NCBI RefSeq assembly: GCF_947500075.1
Contig: NZ_CANMQS010000005.1
Span: 1 to 64,000 of the forward strand
Length of the DNA: 64,000 bases
Direction: 5' to 3'
Source: an uncultured Sulfitobacter sp.
GTDB lineage: Bacteria > Pseudomonadota > Alphaproteobacteria > Rhodobacterales > Rhodobacteraceae
In this document: piece by piece, positions 37,090-46,629 of the stretch
Layout of the letters: each line of letters begins with the position of its first letter
How positions within the stretch are numbered: position 1 is the stretch's first letter
Notes under the pieces: generated by a model
The model's database searches: none
What the model was told of the DNA's origin: nothing
The model's input: only the letters and a program-made list of their open reading frames with translations
Position numbers and translations under genes: made by a program

Positions 37090-39270
37090 ATGAATGTTAA
37101 CACATCCCGCCGTGGATTTCTCAAGGGTGCTGCCGCCACTGGTGCCGTACTGGTCGTGGGCCTTCGGCCCGACGGTGCGCTTGCCGCGTCCGGCAACCCG
37201 ACCATGCTGACCCCATTTGTGCAGATCGGCAGCGATGGGTCCGTTACCGCCATCATCAAACATTTCGAGATGGGGCAGGGGCCAGCCACCGGTCTGTCGA
37301 CCCTCATAGCTGAGGAAATGGGCCTGTCCATGGACCAGATTGGCTATGATTTCGCGCCGTCGAATCCTCAAATCTATAACAACACGCTCTTTGGACCGAT
37401 GCAGGGCACGGGCGGGTCGACAGCCATGGCCAACTCCTATCTGCAATACCGTCAGGCCGGTGCCGCCGCGCGCGATATGTTGCTGCAAGCGGCAGCACAG
37501 GCATGGGGTGCCGATGTCAGCGACCTTTCGTTTGCGGACGGGATGATCTCGGGGGCGGGTAAATCGGCACCGCTCGGTGACTTTGTCGAAGCGGCTGCCG
37601 CGCTGGAGGCGCCTGCCGAGCCGCGGCTCAAGGATCCGTCCGAGTTTCGCCTGATCGGAAATCCGGATGTGCGCCGCCTTGACAGTGCCGCCAAGGGCAA
37701 TGGAACCGCGATGTTCGCTATGGATATCCAGCGCCCCAATCAGATGATCGCAATGATCGCGCGGCCCGAACAGCAGCGCGCCACGGCCGTCAGCGTGGAT
37801 GCCAGCGGAGCCGAGGGGATCAAAGGCTTTATCAGTGCGGGCGTCCTGCCCAACAAGGCGGGCGTTGCGGTCTTTGCCGAAAGTACCTGGGCCGCGATGC
37901 AGGCGCGCAATGCCATCTCAGTCGAATGGGATACGAGTAACGCAGAGACCCGCAGTTCCGACCAGATCGAAGCGGAAATCCGCGCAGCGCTTGAGGCCGA
38001 ACCGACTTACAACGTCAACGATGCGGACGTAATGGCGGTGCGGGCCGCCATTGACGGGGCGGATACGGTTGTCGAGGAAACATTCTACTTTCCCCTTCTG
38101 GCCCACGCGCCGATGGAGCCGCTCAACTGCACGATCGAACAGACCGAAGATGGCGGCATCCTGATGCACGACGGCTGCCAAATTCCGACCTTGCCCCACG
38201 GCGCACTGGCCGAGATATTTGGTGTCCCCTTTGAGAAAGTACAGATCAGGACCGTGCTTGCCGGTGGGTCATTCGGCCGCCGTGCCACGCCGCAGGCGGA
38301 CTATCAGGTTGAGGCGGCCATGGCGTTTACGCTGACCGACCGCTCGCGCCCTGTGCACCTTGTCTGGTCTCGCGAGGATGACCTGCGCTCGGGCTATTAC
38401 AGACCGGCCTTTGGGCACAAAGTGCGCGTCGGTCTGGATGGATCCGGCAATATTGTCGGCTGGGAACATCGGGTTGCGGGCCAATCTATCATGAAAGGCA
38501 CGCCGTTTGAGGCCTTTGCGGTGCAGAACGGCATTGACCATTCCTCGGTCGAGGGCACAGTGGACAGTCCCTACCAGATCCCGATGGCCTCCTTTGGTCT
38601 TACGGATACCGAAAAGGCTACGAGCACGCTTTGGTGGCGCGCAGTGGGGCATACCCACACCGCCTATGTCATGGAAGTCATGATGGATATGGCCGCCGTG
38701 GCCGTGGGCATCGACCCGGTCGACTTCCGTCTGTCGTACCTGAACGGGGATGGCCCGGACCAGCAACGCAAGGCCGCTGTGCTGCAACTGGCCGCAGAGA
38801 AGGCAAACTGGGGCAACGCCCCGGCAGGACGGTCGCAAGGCATCGCCGTGCACAAATCCTTCAACTCCTATGTTGCCGAAGTGGTCGAAATCTCAGGCAC
38901 CGCGGAAGACGGCATAAAGATCGAAAAGGTCACCTGCGCCGTGGATTGTGGTGTCGCTGTCAACCCCGACGTGATCAAGGCGCAGATGGAGGGTGCGATA
39001 GGCTACGGCATCGGCCACAACATGCGGGACAAGATCACGCTTACGGAAGGTGTCGTTGATCAATTCAACTTCCCCGACTACGAGCCGTTGCGGATCTCCG
39101 ATATTCAAGAGATCGAGGTGCATATCGTCCCATCGGCGGAACCGCCAACCGGCGTTGGCGAGCCCGGCACCCCACCGGCCGCCCCGGCATTGGCCAACGC
39201 AATTGCGGCTGCCAGCAACCTGCGCATCGCGACACTGCCAATGAACGACAACGGCGCATCGTTCGTATGA
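37090..39270 (+). CDS. Mo-hydroxylase large subunit, Tat-exported (IorB-like)
   Basis: 726 residues from ATG 37090. It begins with a Tat signal (SRRGFLKGAAATGAVLVVG), so the folded enzyme is sent to the periplasm with its small partner. The body matches the xanthine dehydrogenase-family molybdopterin subunit of the two-subunit isoquinoline oxidoreductase class. Features include LAGGSFGRRATPQ, RAVGHTHTAYVMEVMMD and the C-terminal GVGEPGTPPAAPALANA, where the Glu is the catalytic base. No cytochrome subunit or Mo-cofactor insertion chaperone is adjacent. Substrates are likely aldehydes or N-heterocycles. Confidence 0.9.
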   Translation: MNVNTSRRGFLKGAAATGAVLVVGLRPDGALAASGNPTMLTPFVQIGSDGSVTAIIKHFEMGQGPATGLSTLIAEEMGLSMDQIGYDFAPSNPQIYNNTLFGPMQGTGGSTAMANSYLQYRQAGAAARDMLLQAAAQAWGADVSDLSFADGMISGAGKSAPLGDFVEAAAALEAPAEPRLKDPSEFRLIGNPDVRRLDSAAKGNGTAMFAMDIQRPNQMIAMIARPEQQRATAVSVDASGAEGIKGFISAGVLPNKAGVAVFAESTWAAMQARNAISVEWDTSNAETRSSDQIEAEIRAALEAEPTYNVNDADVMAVRAAIDGADTVVEETFYFPLLAHAPMEPLNCTIEQTEDGGILMHDGCQIPTLPHGALAEIFGVPFEKVQIRTVLAGGSFGRRATPQADYQVEAAMAFTLTDRSRPVHLVWSREDDLRSGYYRPAFGHKVRVGLDGSGNIVGWEHRVAGQSIMKGTPFEAFAVQNGIDHSSVEGTVDSPYQIPMASFGLTDTEKATSTLWWRAVGHTHTAYVMEVMMDMAAVAVGIDPVDFRLSYLNGDGPDQQRKAAVLQLAAEKANWGNAPAGRSQGIAVHKSFNSYVAEVVEISGTAEDGIKIEKVTCAVDCGVAVNPDVIKAQMEGAIGYGIGHNMRDKITLTEGVVDQFNFPDYEPLRISDIQEIEVHIVPSAEPPTGVGEPGTPPAAPALANAIAAASNLRIATLPMNDNGASFV

Positions 39271-39276
39271 TCCCAA

Positions 39277-39299
39277 ACCCCCGGCGATGAGCCGGGGGT
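39277..39299 (+). terminator. Terminator after the Mo-hydroxylase genes
   Basis: A 9-bp stem (acccccggc at 39277-39285 with gccgggggt at 39291-39299) and a gatga loop lie 6 bp after the stop codon. The following sequence has only a few Ts. Confidence 0.65.
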
Positions 39300-39542
39300 C
39301 CATTTCCAGGATTTGGCTGGACTGATGGCGCGCAAGCCCTGTGATCCATGTCACTTCACAGGAAGAAGCGGTAACGGGTCGTGCACGTCCAAGGCCAAGA
39401 TCATTGCGCACGACTGGCAGGGACATGGGCTGACTATTACCCTTGCCAGTCAGATTGGCCCACACCGTTCTGTTGCAATCGTTTGGCGCTGCCGCTCGTA
39501 AGGCTTATGTCTGTAAGCCGACAATCTGTCTTGATGCGCGCG

Positions 39543-39563
39543 CCCCGGCGCAGAGCGCCGGGG
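39543..39563. terminator. Terminator hairpin at the end of the Liv operon
   Basis: Perfect 9-bp arms ccccggcgc and gcgccgggg with an aga loop. On the plus strand it is followed by gtggctttt. It lies about 20 bp after the substrate-binding protein stop codon and could serve both converging transcripts. Confidence 0.6.
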
Positions 39564-39581
39564 GTGGCTTTTGTTCAAGCG

Positions 39582-40838
39582 CTAGTTCAACGACTGGATA
39601 AAGGCGTTGACCTCTTCCAGCGGTATGTACTGCTTTTCGTCAATGCCGCTTTCGGTGAACACCCAGGACACCGCAGGGGCTGAAACGTCGCCATTTGCAT
39701 CAAAGGTTACCGCACCGGTGCCACCCTGGAAGGACACGGGTTTGCCTTCGCTCAGCAGCGCCATGGCTTTCTTGAAACCTTCCACGTTGGCATCGACCGG
39801 CACGCCCGAGGGGTCGGTTACCATCGGCACCTTGGCCGCAATTTCCGCGCCCGTCGCGTCCTTGCCAGCGGCGTGATAGGCAAGCAACGATATGGCTGCC
39901 GCGTCAAAGCTGTTGGGCAGGCCGGGGCCGCTCGGCTCGCCGCCGAATTTGGCCTTGTAGGCCTCCACAAAGGCCGAGGCCGAGGCTGTACGCGGCGAAG
40001 ACGTATCAGCTCCGATGAAGTCGCCAAGATACTGCATGCCAACCGCATCACGGAACTCCTCGGACCGCAGGGAATTGGCGCCCACCATCTTGGTCGTCCC
40101 CCCCAGTGAAATCCATTCGCGGGTCACCGCGATGCCTTCCTTGGGATAGAGCGCGAGGATGACCGCATCCGGGTTGCCCCCCAGCGCTTCGGTCACTTCT
40201 GCGCGGTAGGATGGCTGGTTGTCGGTGATCGCGATGGACGCAGCCACTTCGACGCCGGACGCTTTGAGCGCATTGTCCAGCAAGCTGGCCATGTCCTGGC
40301 CCCAGTCATCGTTCTTGTAAAACACGGTGACCTTGCCATAGCCCGCGTCCTTGGCGAGCTTTGTCAGGACCGCCGACTGTACGTTGCTTGTGGCAAAGGT
40401 GCGGAACCACAGGCCCTTGGTGCTGCCTTCTTCTGCCAGACCCGTGATCCGGGTGGAGGAGGAACAGCAGGAAATCTGCATCACGCCTGCGGGTACGGTC
40501 ACGGACGTCAGGATTGGCAGCGTCACACCCGAAGACACAGCGCCCATCATCAGCTGCACCTTGTCCAGATCAACCATCGCCTTGGCCGCATCTACGCCCA
40601 CCTTGGCGTCGACTTGTGTGTCGCGCAGGATGGTTTCCACCGGGCAGCCGTCAACGCCGCCCGCCTCATTGATCATGTCCGTGACCCAAAGCGCGGTTTC
40701 CGCGATCGGCTTGCCCCAATCGACAGATGTGGGCAAAGCGACACCGACTTTGACCGGGCAATCAGCCGCTGCGACCCCTGCGCCGCCGACCGTCAAAGCC
40801 GCCGCAACGGCAAGCTGTCTGAGATATCTGGTTTTCAT
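39582..40838 (-). CDS. Branched-chain amino-acid-type ABC substrate-binding protein
   Basis: 418 residues from ATG 40838. The signal peptide ends near GVAAADC. The mature part is a LivJ-type periplasmic binding protein (KVGVALPTSVDWGKPIAE, then MMGAVSSGVTLPI). A double cysteine at QISCCSSSTRIT lies near the ligand cleft. It is the last gene of the five-gene Liv-type operon and delivers substrate to LivH/M. The ligand may be an amide, amino acid or related nitrogenous compound rather than leucine, judging from the catabolic neighbours. Confidence 0.88.
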   Translation of the reverse strand: MKTRYLRQLAVAAALTVGGAGVAAADCPVKVGVALPTSVDWGKPIAETALWVTDMINEAGGVDGCPVETILRDTQVDAKVGVDAAKAMVDLDKVQLMMGAVSSGVTLPILTSVTVPAGVMQISCCSSSTRITGLAEEGSTKGLWFRTFATSNVQSAVLTKLAKDAGYGKVTVFYKNDDWGQDMASLLDNALKASGVEVAASIAITDNQPSYRAEVTEALGGNPDAVILALYPKEGIAVTREWISLGGTTKMVGANSLRSEEFRDAVGMQYLGDFIGADTSSPRTASASAFVEAYKAKFGGEPSGPGLPNSFDAAAISLLAYHAAGKDATGAEIAAKVPMVTDPSGVPVDANVEGFKKAMALLSEGKPVSFQGGTGAVTFDANGDVSAPAVSWVFTESGIDEKQYIPLEEVNAFIQSLN

Positions 40839-40856
40839 GGATCATACTCTCCCTGG

Positions 40857-41831
40857 TTATCCTTGCGAAGCATTCTCACCGGGCGCTTCGTTCCCTGTCT
40901 TGGTTCTTTCAATACGCTCCGGCAGCAAACCCTGAGGGCGCCAGAGCAACATGCCAACGATGACCGATCCGATCATGATGTACTGGATCGGTCCAGTGTA
41001 GATTTGAACGGCCGTTGGCGCAAACTTGGACAAGAGAAAGCCGCTCGATGTCCACGCGCCCCAGATCAGGAATGCGCCGAGGACAGCGCCCCGATTGTTG
41101 CCCGCTCCACCTACGATAAGCATCGCCCATATCTGGAATGTCAGGATCGGGGCCATGTCCTGCGGGCTGATGAAGGCGTAGAAACTGACATAGAGCACCC
41201 CCGCCACCCCGATGATCGCCGACCCCAGAACGAAGGCTTCGAGCCGCAATCTGGTGGCGTTCTTGCCGAGCGCGCGTGCCGCGACCTCATCCTCGCGGAT
41301 GGCGCGCAACACGCGGCCATAGGGGGATCGGACGAGGCGTTCGAGGCCTGCATAGACGGCAATCAGAATGATCACGACAAAGCCGAGAAAGGCCAGATTG
41401 TAGGTGAACTGGTCCGCAAACAGCCCCTCAAAGGGGCGGGGAAAGCCGCGCATCCCCTTGGCCCCGCCGGTCAGCCATTCGGCGTTGCGGGCCACCGCTT
41501 CAAGTGCGACGGCCACACCGAAGGTGGCAATGGCAAGGTAGTCGTGTCGAAGCCGCAGGGTCAGCAGGCCAACGGCCCAGGCCACGAGTGCCGCCAGCCC
41601 GATGCCACCGGCAAAGGCGATTGGATAGGGCAGTGCAAAACCACCCAACTGCTGTGGGTCTGCCGGGCCGCCCAGCATCATCGCACCATAGGCGCCCGCG
41701 CCAAAGAACGCGGCGACACCGCCGTTGAACAGCCCCGTGTTGCCCCATTGCAGATTGAGCCCCAGCACCGCAATCGCGAGGATCGCCGCAACGGTGCCGA
41801 AAAAGGCCAGATAGGAGATCACGCCGATCAT
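40857..41831 (-). CDS. livM: Branched-chain amino-acid-type ABC permease (LivM-like)
   Basis: 324 residues from ATG 41831. It has eight to nine membrane segments, with the LivM features LNLQWGNTGLFNGGVAAFFGAGAY and the ATPase-contact loop REDEVAARALGKN. It overlaps the LivH gene by ATGA. With LivH it forms the translocation channel. Confidence 0.9.
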   Translation of the reverse strand: MIGVISYLAFFGTVAAILAIAVLGLNLQWGNTGLFNGGVAAFFGAGAYGAMMLGGPADPQQLGGFALPYPIAFAGGIGLAALVAWAVGLLTLRLRHDYLAIATFGVAVALEAVARNAEWLTGGAKGMRGFPRPFEGLFADQFTYNLAFLGFVVIILIAVYAGLERLVRSPYGRVLRAIREDEVAARALGKNATRLRLEAFVLGSAIIGVAGVLYVSFYAFISPQDMAPILTFQIWAMLIVGGAGNNRGAVLGAFLIWGAWTSSGFLLSKFAPTAVQIYTGPIQYIMIGSVIVGMLLWRPQGLLPERIERTKTGNEAPGENASQG

Positions 41832-42742
41832 GTCTGCGGCTCTCCGAACAGCCCGTGTGGGCGCACCAGCAGCACGGCGAGAATGATCAAGAAGGGCATG
41901 GCGGGAATATAGCCTGACGGCATGATTTGCAGCGCCAGCCCCGAAGCCGTGCCAACGATGAAGCCGCCCAGAAGTGCGCCATACACACTACCGATGCCGC
42001 CCACGATAGTGGCCGCAAAGACCGGCAGCAGGAAGTTGTGCCCGATCAGCGGGGACAGGTGATTGGTCAGTGCGTAAAAGACACCGGCGGCGGCAGAAAA
42101 TGCGCCACCGATCAACCACACCACAATAACCATCCGCGCAAGCGGCACGCCCGCCACCTGCGCCAGAGCGGGGTTCTCCGCCACTGCGCGCAGGGCAAAA
42201 CCAAAGGTCGTCCGGGACAAGACAAGATGGAAAATCGCCATGAGGACAAGCGCAGCCGCAAGGACAAAAATCTGGTCAGGTTTTATCAGCAACAGTGGGT
42301 CGCGGCTCAGCACCATGGCAAAGGCAATATCGTTTGAATAAAGCTCTGCCTTTAATCCAAAGATCAGGGTGATCACATTGCGGATGATCAGCGCTACGCC
42401 GAAAGAGGCAAAAACCATCGACAGCGCATCGGCTTTTTCGCGGATACGTTTGAAAATCGCCCAGTCGATCAGCACGGCAGAGGCCCCCGTGACCGCCATC
42501 GCAGCAAGCGTCGCCAGCGTCAGCGACCAGGTGAGGCTCAGACCACCAAAGGTCTGATCCGTCAGCGGCACCAGCGCGGCAAAGAGCCGGTCAAAGACCA
42601 ATGCGGCATAGGCCCCGATGGCCAGCAGTTCGGCATAGGCAAAATTGGCAAAGCGCAGCATGTGCATCACCATCGTCAGGCCAATCGCCCCAAGCGAGAT
42701 GATCGATCCGGTCAGGATGCCGTCCATGAGGTTCTGAATCAT
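41828..42742 (-). CDS. livH: Branched-chain amino-acid-type ABC permease (LivH-like)
   Basis: 304 residues from ATG 42742. It has eight membrane segments, the LivH start LMDGILTGSIISLGAIGLTM, the ATPase-contact loop RAVAENPALAQVAGV, and the GGIGSVYGALLGGFIVG segment. It overlaps livF upstream and livM downstream by ATGA. Confidence 0.9.
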   Translation of the reverse strand: MIQNLMDGILTGSIISLGAIGLTMVMHMLRFANFAYAELLAIGAYAALVFDRLFAALVPLTDQTFGGLSLTWSLTLATLAAMAVTGASAVLIDWAIFKRIREKADALSMVFASFGVALIIRNVITLIFGLKAELYSNDIAFAMVLSRDPLLLIKPDQIFVLAAALVLMAIFHLVLSRTTFGFALRAVAENPALAQVAGVPLARMVIVVWLIGGAFSAAAGVFYALTNHLSPLIGHNFLLPVFAATIVGGIGSVYGALLGGFIVGTASGLALQIMPSGYIPAMPFLIILAVLLVRPHGLFGEPQT

Positions 42743-43470
42743 GCGTCGTTCATCCTGCGCCGCCCCAGATAGATTTCACCCACAATGGGATCTGCCAGAA
42801 TGTCCGCAGCAGGGCCATCGACCTGGTTGCGGCCCTCCGCGAGGATATAGCAATGGTCGGACACCCTGAGGGCCTGCTTTACATTCTGTTCCACCAACAG
42901 GATCGACACGCCTTCGCGGGTCAATCGGTGCGCAAGATCCAGCACCTCAGCCGCTGCTTTGGGTGCCAACCCTGCGGAGGGCTCATCCATCAGGATCAGC
43001 GACGGTTCCCGCGCAAGTGCCATTGCCACGGCCAACATCTGGCGTTGACCTCCCGACAGGGACGCCGCCGGATCGGCTTGCTTGTCCTTCAGGGGCGGGA
43101 AAAGCGCGAACAGTTCTTCCAGCCGCGCCTCGCGCCTGCGGCTGAGGCGCAGGACAAGTGCGAGGTTTTGGCGGATCGTCAGGGTTTTGAAGATGTTGTC
43201 GGTCTGCGGCACATAGGCCATGCCGAGATCGGCCATTCGATCCGCTCGGATGCCCGTGATCTGTGTGCCATCCAATGTGACAGTACCGGCAGAAACGGGC
43301 ACCAGACCTGCTATGGCCTTGATCAGTGTGGATTTCCCAGCGCCGTTCGGACCGATGATGGCGGTCAACGCATTGCGCCGAACCGCCAGGTTAATCCCAC
43401 GCAGGATCGGCAGGTCCTTGACATAGCCCGCCTCAACCCCCTCAACGGTCAGAATACTATCGCCGCTCAT
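42739..43470 (-). CDS. livF: Branched-chain amino-acid-type ABC ATPase (LivF-like)
   Basis: 243 residues from ATG 43470. Walker A is GPNGAGKST, the signature ASLSGGQRQML, Walker B LILMDEPSAGLAP, and the switch His is replaced by Glu-Gln (LLVEQN), as is normal for LivF. It overlaps livG by ATGA. Confidence 0.9.
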   Translation of the reverse strand: MSGDSILTVEGVEAGYVKDLPILRGINLAVRRNALTAIIGPNGAGKSTLIKAIAGLVPVSAGTVTLDGTQITGIRADRMADLGMAYVPQTDNIFKTLTIRQNLALVLRLSRRREARLEELFALFPPLKDKQADPAASLSGGQRQMLAVAMALAREPSLILMDEPSAGLAPKAAAEVLDLAHRLTREGVSILLVEQNVKQALRVSDHCYILAEGRNQVDGPAADILADPIVGEIYLGRRRMNDA

Positions 43471-44243
43471 GCGACCCCGGTCCCGAGATACGCATCAAGC
43501 AATCCCGCATCCGCCTGCGCATCTTGGGCTGTGCCTTCAAAGACCACCCGACCTTCCGCAAGCGCAATGATCGGCGCACAGTGGCGCATCACGAAATCCA
43601 TATCATGTTCGATGATGAAGAACGTCATGCCTTGCCGGTTGAGTTCCTTTATCCGGTCGATCAGAACGTTGGTAAGCGATGGGTTCACGCCAGCGGCAGG
43701 TTCGTCAAGCAGAATGAGCGACGGCTCTCCCATCAACGCGCGGGCCAGTTCCAGCAATTTTGTCTGCCCTCCGGAGATTTTGCCCGCTGGCTGGTCGGCA
43801 AGGTCAGCCAAGGTCATGAAATCCAGAATTCCCATTGCCTTGTCGCGCAGTGCGCGTTCTTCCCGCGCCATTCTACCACGCTGGAAAATCGCCCCTGTCA
43901 GGGTTTCGCCGGATTGTTTTGGTGGTGCCAGAAGCAGGTTTTCCAGCACGCTCAACCGCCGGAAAGGGCGCGGGATCTGGAATGTCCGGGCAAGTCCAAG
44001 GTGAAACAGCCTGTCGGGGCTCATGCCGGTCACATCCACACCGTTGAAATGTACACGTCCTTCGGTGGGCTTCAAAGCCCCGGCAAGCAGGTTGAAGAAG
44101 GTGGTCTTGCCTGCACCATTGGGGCCGATCAGCCCTGTCATCGTCCCCGGCCGGATATCCAATGAGACCCCGTCGACCGCCCGCAATACGCCGAATGCGC
44201 AAGTCAGGTTGCTGGTGGACAGCATCGGTTGGTTGTCGCTCAT
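43467..44243 (-). CDS. livG: Branched-chain amino-acid-type ABC ATPase (LivG-like)
   Basis: 258 residues from ATG 44243; a GTG 87 bp upstream would add a segment with no family similarity. Walker A is GPNGAGKTT, the signature ISGGQTKL, Walker B LILLDEPAAGVNP, and the switch His lies in FIIEHDMDFV. The ARTFQIPRPFRRLSVLENLL segment is typical of LivG. It is the first gene of the operon, so the promoter should lie in 44244-44374, shared with the divergent dehydrogenase gene. Confidence 0.9.
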   Translation of the reverse strand: MSDNQPMLSTSNLTCAFGVLRAVDGVSLDIRPGTMTGLIGPNGAGKTTFFNLLAGALKPTEGRVHFNGVDVTGMSPDRLFHLGLARTFQIPRPFRRLSVLENLLLAPPKQSGETLTGAIFQRGRMAREERALRDKAMGILDFMTLADLADQPAGKISGGQTKLLELARALMGEPSLILLDEPAAGVNPSLTNVLIDRIKELNRQGMTFFIIEHDMDFVMRHCAPIIALAEGRVVFEGTAQDAQADAGLLDAYLGTGVA

Positions 44244-44374
44244 TTCCGGCGCCACGCGACAGACCGAATGGAAATTCTGGCTTGATCCTGTCCGTGCACC
44301 GCATCCCCATTTCTCTGACCGATCGTTCACGTTACGTTAGACCAGCAAATGGCAGGTGGGAAGGTGATTGGCGC

Positions 44375-45064
44375 GTGAGGACTGTCTCGGTCATTGGACA
44401 CGGGGAGATCGGCAGCGCGCTGGTGCGCGGTATCGCCGATCTGGAGGCCTGGCAGTTGGGCCGTGTGTTGACCCGCCGTCCGGTGCGCGACATTGCAGGG
44501 CAGACGCAGGACGTGGACGTGTTTCTCGCCCATCCATCCGATCTGATCATTGATGCGGCAGGCCCCGATGCGCTGCGCGTTCTCGGACCAAGGGCGTTGA
44601 CCAATGCGCCGGTCTGGTCGGTGGGCGCGGTCGCCATGGCAGAGACCGAATTCCAAGTGCGCATCGCTTCCGTCTCGGAACGGTCCGGCCACCATTTGCG
44701 GCTCTTTGCCTGTGGCATGGCGAACATGCCGCTCACGGCCTGGCGCTTGCGGATCACCATGCGGGCACCAGAAATCGAAACGTCCTGGACCGGCCCCTTG
44801 TCGCAGGCGGTTGCCAAGTGGCCGGATCGGCTCAACACGGCGGTCGCGGCGGCGTTGAACGGGCCGGGTCTGGCCGCAACGATGTTGAGCATGCAGGCCG
44901 CTGGTGCAGATGCGCCGCATGAAATCGAGATCGAAGCGGAGGGGGATGGCATCACCTGGGAGCGCAGCATCAGGTTTGACATGACATCCGAAGGACCGCA
45001 CCCGGTGGCGCAGATGCTGTTGACTGAGCTGGCACGTGCAGACCGATACTGGCAGGGCGTCTGA
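44375..45064 (+). CDS. Aspartate dehydrogenase-like protein (NadX/DUF108 family)
   Basis: 229 residues from GTG 44375, with GGGAAGG upstream. The N-terminus is a Rossmann fold (VIGHGEIGSALVRGI). The C-terminal domain follows the L-aspartate dehydrogenase pattern (LNTAVAAALNGPGLAATML, then HEIEIEAEG). NadX interconverts aspartate and iminoaspartate. At 229 residues it is a little shorter than the usual ~260, so the substrate may differ. It is divergent from the Liv operon and converges on the AKR/TIGR04076 pair. Confidence 0.72.
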   Translation: MRTVSVIGHGEIGSALVRGIADLEAWQLGRVLTRRPVRDIAGQTQDVDVFLAHPSDLIIDAAGPDALRVLGPRALTNAPVWSVGAVAMAETEFQVRIASVSERSGHHLRLFACGMANMPLTAWRLRITMRAPEIETSWTGPLSQAVAKWPDRLNTAVAAALNGPGLAATMLSMQAAGADAPHEIEIEAEGDGITWERSIRFDMTSEGPHPVAQMLLTELARADRYWQGV

Positions 45065-45069
45065 CCTGT

Positions 45070-46155
45070 TCAGTCCCCTTTGGCTGCGTGGATCTGGTCG
45101 TCGGGATTGGTGTTGAGGTTGTATTTCATGATCCGCCCGTGCCGGCCGTTGCGGTCGCTCTCAAGGCCAAAGACCGGCCCCTTCGGCCCGCCTGATTGCG
45201 CCAGCACAGCGCCAATCTCTGCCCGATCCGCGTCGGTCAGGGCAAAGTCGAATATCTTCAGCGTTTGTGGCAGGTGCCGGGCATAGCGCGCGCCAACGAT
45301 GGCCGCCGCGACCTGCGGCTGATCCAGCACCCAGCGCACGGCCACAGCACTAAGCGGCACGCCATGCCGCGCGCCGACAGCGTTCAGCGTTTCAAGCAGT
45401 GTTTGAAACAGGCCCCAGTCGCCAAATTCATCAATGATCAGCCGGTATTTGATCAGCGAGCGGTTGGAAAACGCAAAACCCGGATCAGGTTCGCCCAGCC
45501 ACCGCTCGGTCAAGAACCCACCGGCGAGCGTTCCAAAACTGAGCAGATGCACGTCGTTTTCTGCGGCCCAGGGCGCAAGCGTTTGTGCGGGGCGGCGATC
45601 CAGCACCGAATACTGCACCTGAGCAGCGGCGATATCAAACCCGGCTTCAGTGAAGTGGGCAATGCTATCCGCGTCCCAGTTGTTCACCCCGAGATTGGCG
45701 ACTTTGCCCTTCTCCTGACAGCGTTTCAGCGCTCCCAGTGCATCCAGCGCGTGACCCCGGCTCATGTCCCACCAGTAAAACTGAACCAGATGCAGGCGTT
45801 CGATTTGCAGGCGCTGCAAGGAGCGGTCAACAATCGCTTCGACATCCGCCTGCGAGAAGACTTCGAGCCGGGTCAAATCCGGCACCAGCTTGGTCTGTAC
45901 AACCACCCGATTGGCGACCTCTGCCCCGCGTCGTTGCCGCAGGTCCGCGATAAAGGCACCGATCATCTCTTCAACACCGGTGTAGATATCGGCGCAATCG
46001 AACGTCGTGATCCCGGCGTCCACAAAGGCCTCCATGTCGGCGATGGCGGTGGTGCGGTCTACCTCGCCATGATCGCCCGCCAACTGCCAGCCGCCCTTGA
46101 TGACGCGCGAAATCGTATGTCCGGGACGCAGGTCCATGGTTTCCGGTTTCGTCAT
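45070..46155 (-). CDS. Aldo/keto reductase
   Basis: 361 residues from ATG 46155. TIM-barrel AKR features are FDCADIYTGVEEMIGAF (Asp and Tyr of the tetrad), VVVQTKLVP (Lys) and NADPH-binding WVLDQPQVAAAIVGAR. At the catalytic His position the sequence reads LVQFYWWD, so Tyr replaces His. This suggests altered chemistry, as tetrad variants are known elsewhere in the superfamily. It overlaps the upstream TIGR04076 gene by ATGA. The convergent NadX-like gene ends 5 bp away. Confidence 0.85.
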   Translation of the reverse strand: MTKPETMDLRPGHTISRVIKGGWQLAGDHGEVDRTTAIADMEAFVDAGITTFDCADIYTGVEEMIGAFIADLRQRRGAEVANRVVVQTKLVPDLTRLEVFSQADVEAIVDRSLQRLQIERLHLVQFYWWDMSRGHALDALGALKRCQEKGKVANLGVNNWDADSIAHFTEAGFDIAAAQVQYSVLDRRPAQTLAPWAAENDVHLLSFGTLAGGFLTERWLGEPDPGFAFSNRSLIKYRLIIDEFGDWGLFQTLLETLNAVGARHGVPLSAVAVRWVLDQPQVAAAIVGARYARHLPQTLKIFDFALTDADRAEIGAVLAQSGGPKGPVFGLESDRNGRHGRIMKYNLNTNPDDQIHAAKGD

Positions 46156-46526
46156 TCGGGATCCTTCCAATAGGGTGTGCCGCGCGCATCCGGCAGGCCG
46201 GTCGTCTCCGCATGAGAGAACCAGCGCCGCTCTTCGCGCACAATCCGAAACCGTCCGCCACAATGGGGATCGGGGCAAGCGACCTCTGCATCGGTCGACA
46301 TCCAGTCGCCCGGTGCCGTGTCGCGCTGCTTGGCTGGCAACAGGGGCAAGAGCCCCGCCAGCGCATACATCGAAACCTTCTGTTCCGCCCCGAAGATCAG
46401 GTTCTCGCCGACGACGCGAAAGCTCTCTCCTTGCACATGACGGCACACCGGGGTGCGGCCGTCCAGCACCGTTTCTACCCGCAGATCATACAGCCAGAAA
46501 CCAGCCTCTTCGGATTTGTCCGCCAT
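46152..46526 (-). CDS. TIGR04076-like small protein
   Basis: 124 residues from ATG 46526. It starts with a short beta domain (WLYDLRVETVLDGRTPVCR, then GESFRVVGENL) that resembles TIGR04076 family proteins of unknown function. Toward the end is a cysteine pair in VACPDPHCGGRF that could bind a metal. It precedes the aldo/keto reductase with an ATGA overlap. It is divergent from the AKR-RidA fusion gene, with 103 bp between start codons. Confidence 0.6.
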   Translation of the reverse strand: MADKSEEAGFWLYDLRVETVLDGRTPVCRHVQGESFRVVGENLIFGAEQKVSMYALAGLLPLLPAKQRDTAPGDWMSTDAEVACPDPHCGGRFRIVREERRWFSHAETTGLPDARGTPYWKDPE

Positions 46527-46629
46527 GCCAATCCTGCCTCCAAAGTTCGGATCAGGTTTGCACTTCCGGAAATTGTCGTCAATCTGGCGCAGCGACGTTG
46601 GATGATGATCGAAAGTAGGAGGAAACGAC

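Larger units (their letters stand above)
39271..39581. other. Intergenic region between convergent operons
   Basis: The 311-bp spacer holds the hairpin at 39277-39299, a small inverted repeat (ggctta/taagcc, 39502-39519) and the hairpin at 39543-39563. I see no credible gene in it. Confidence 0.6.
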
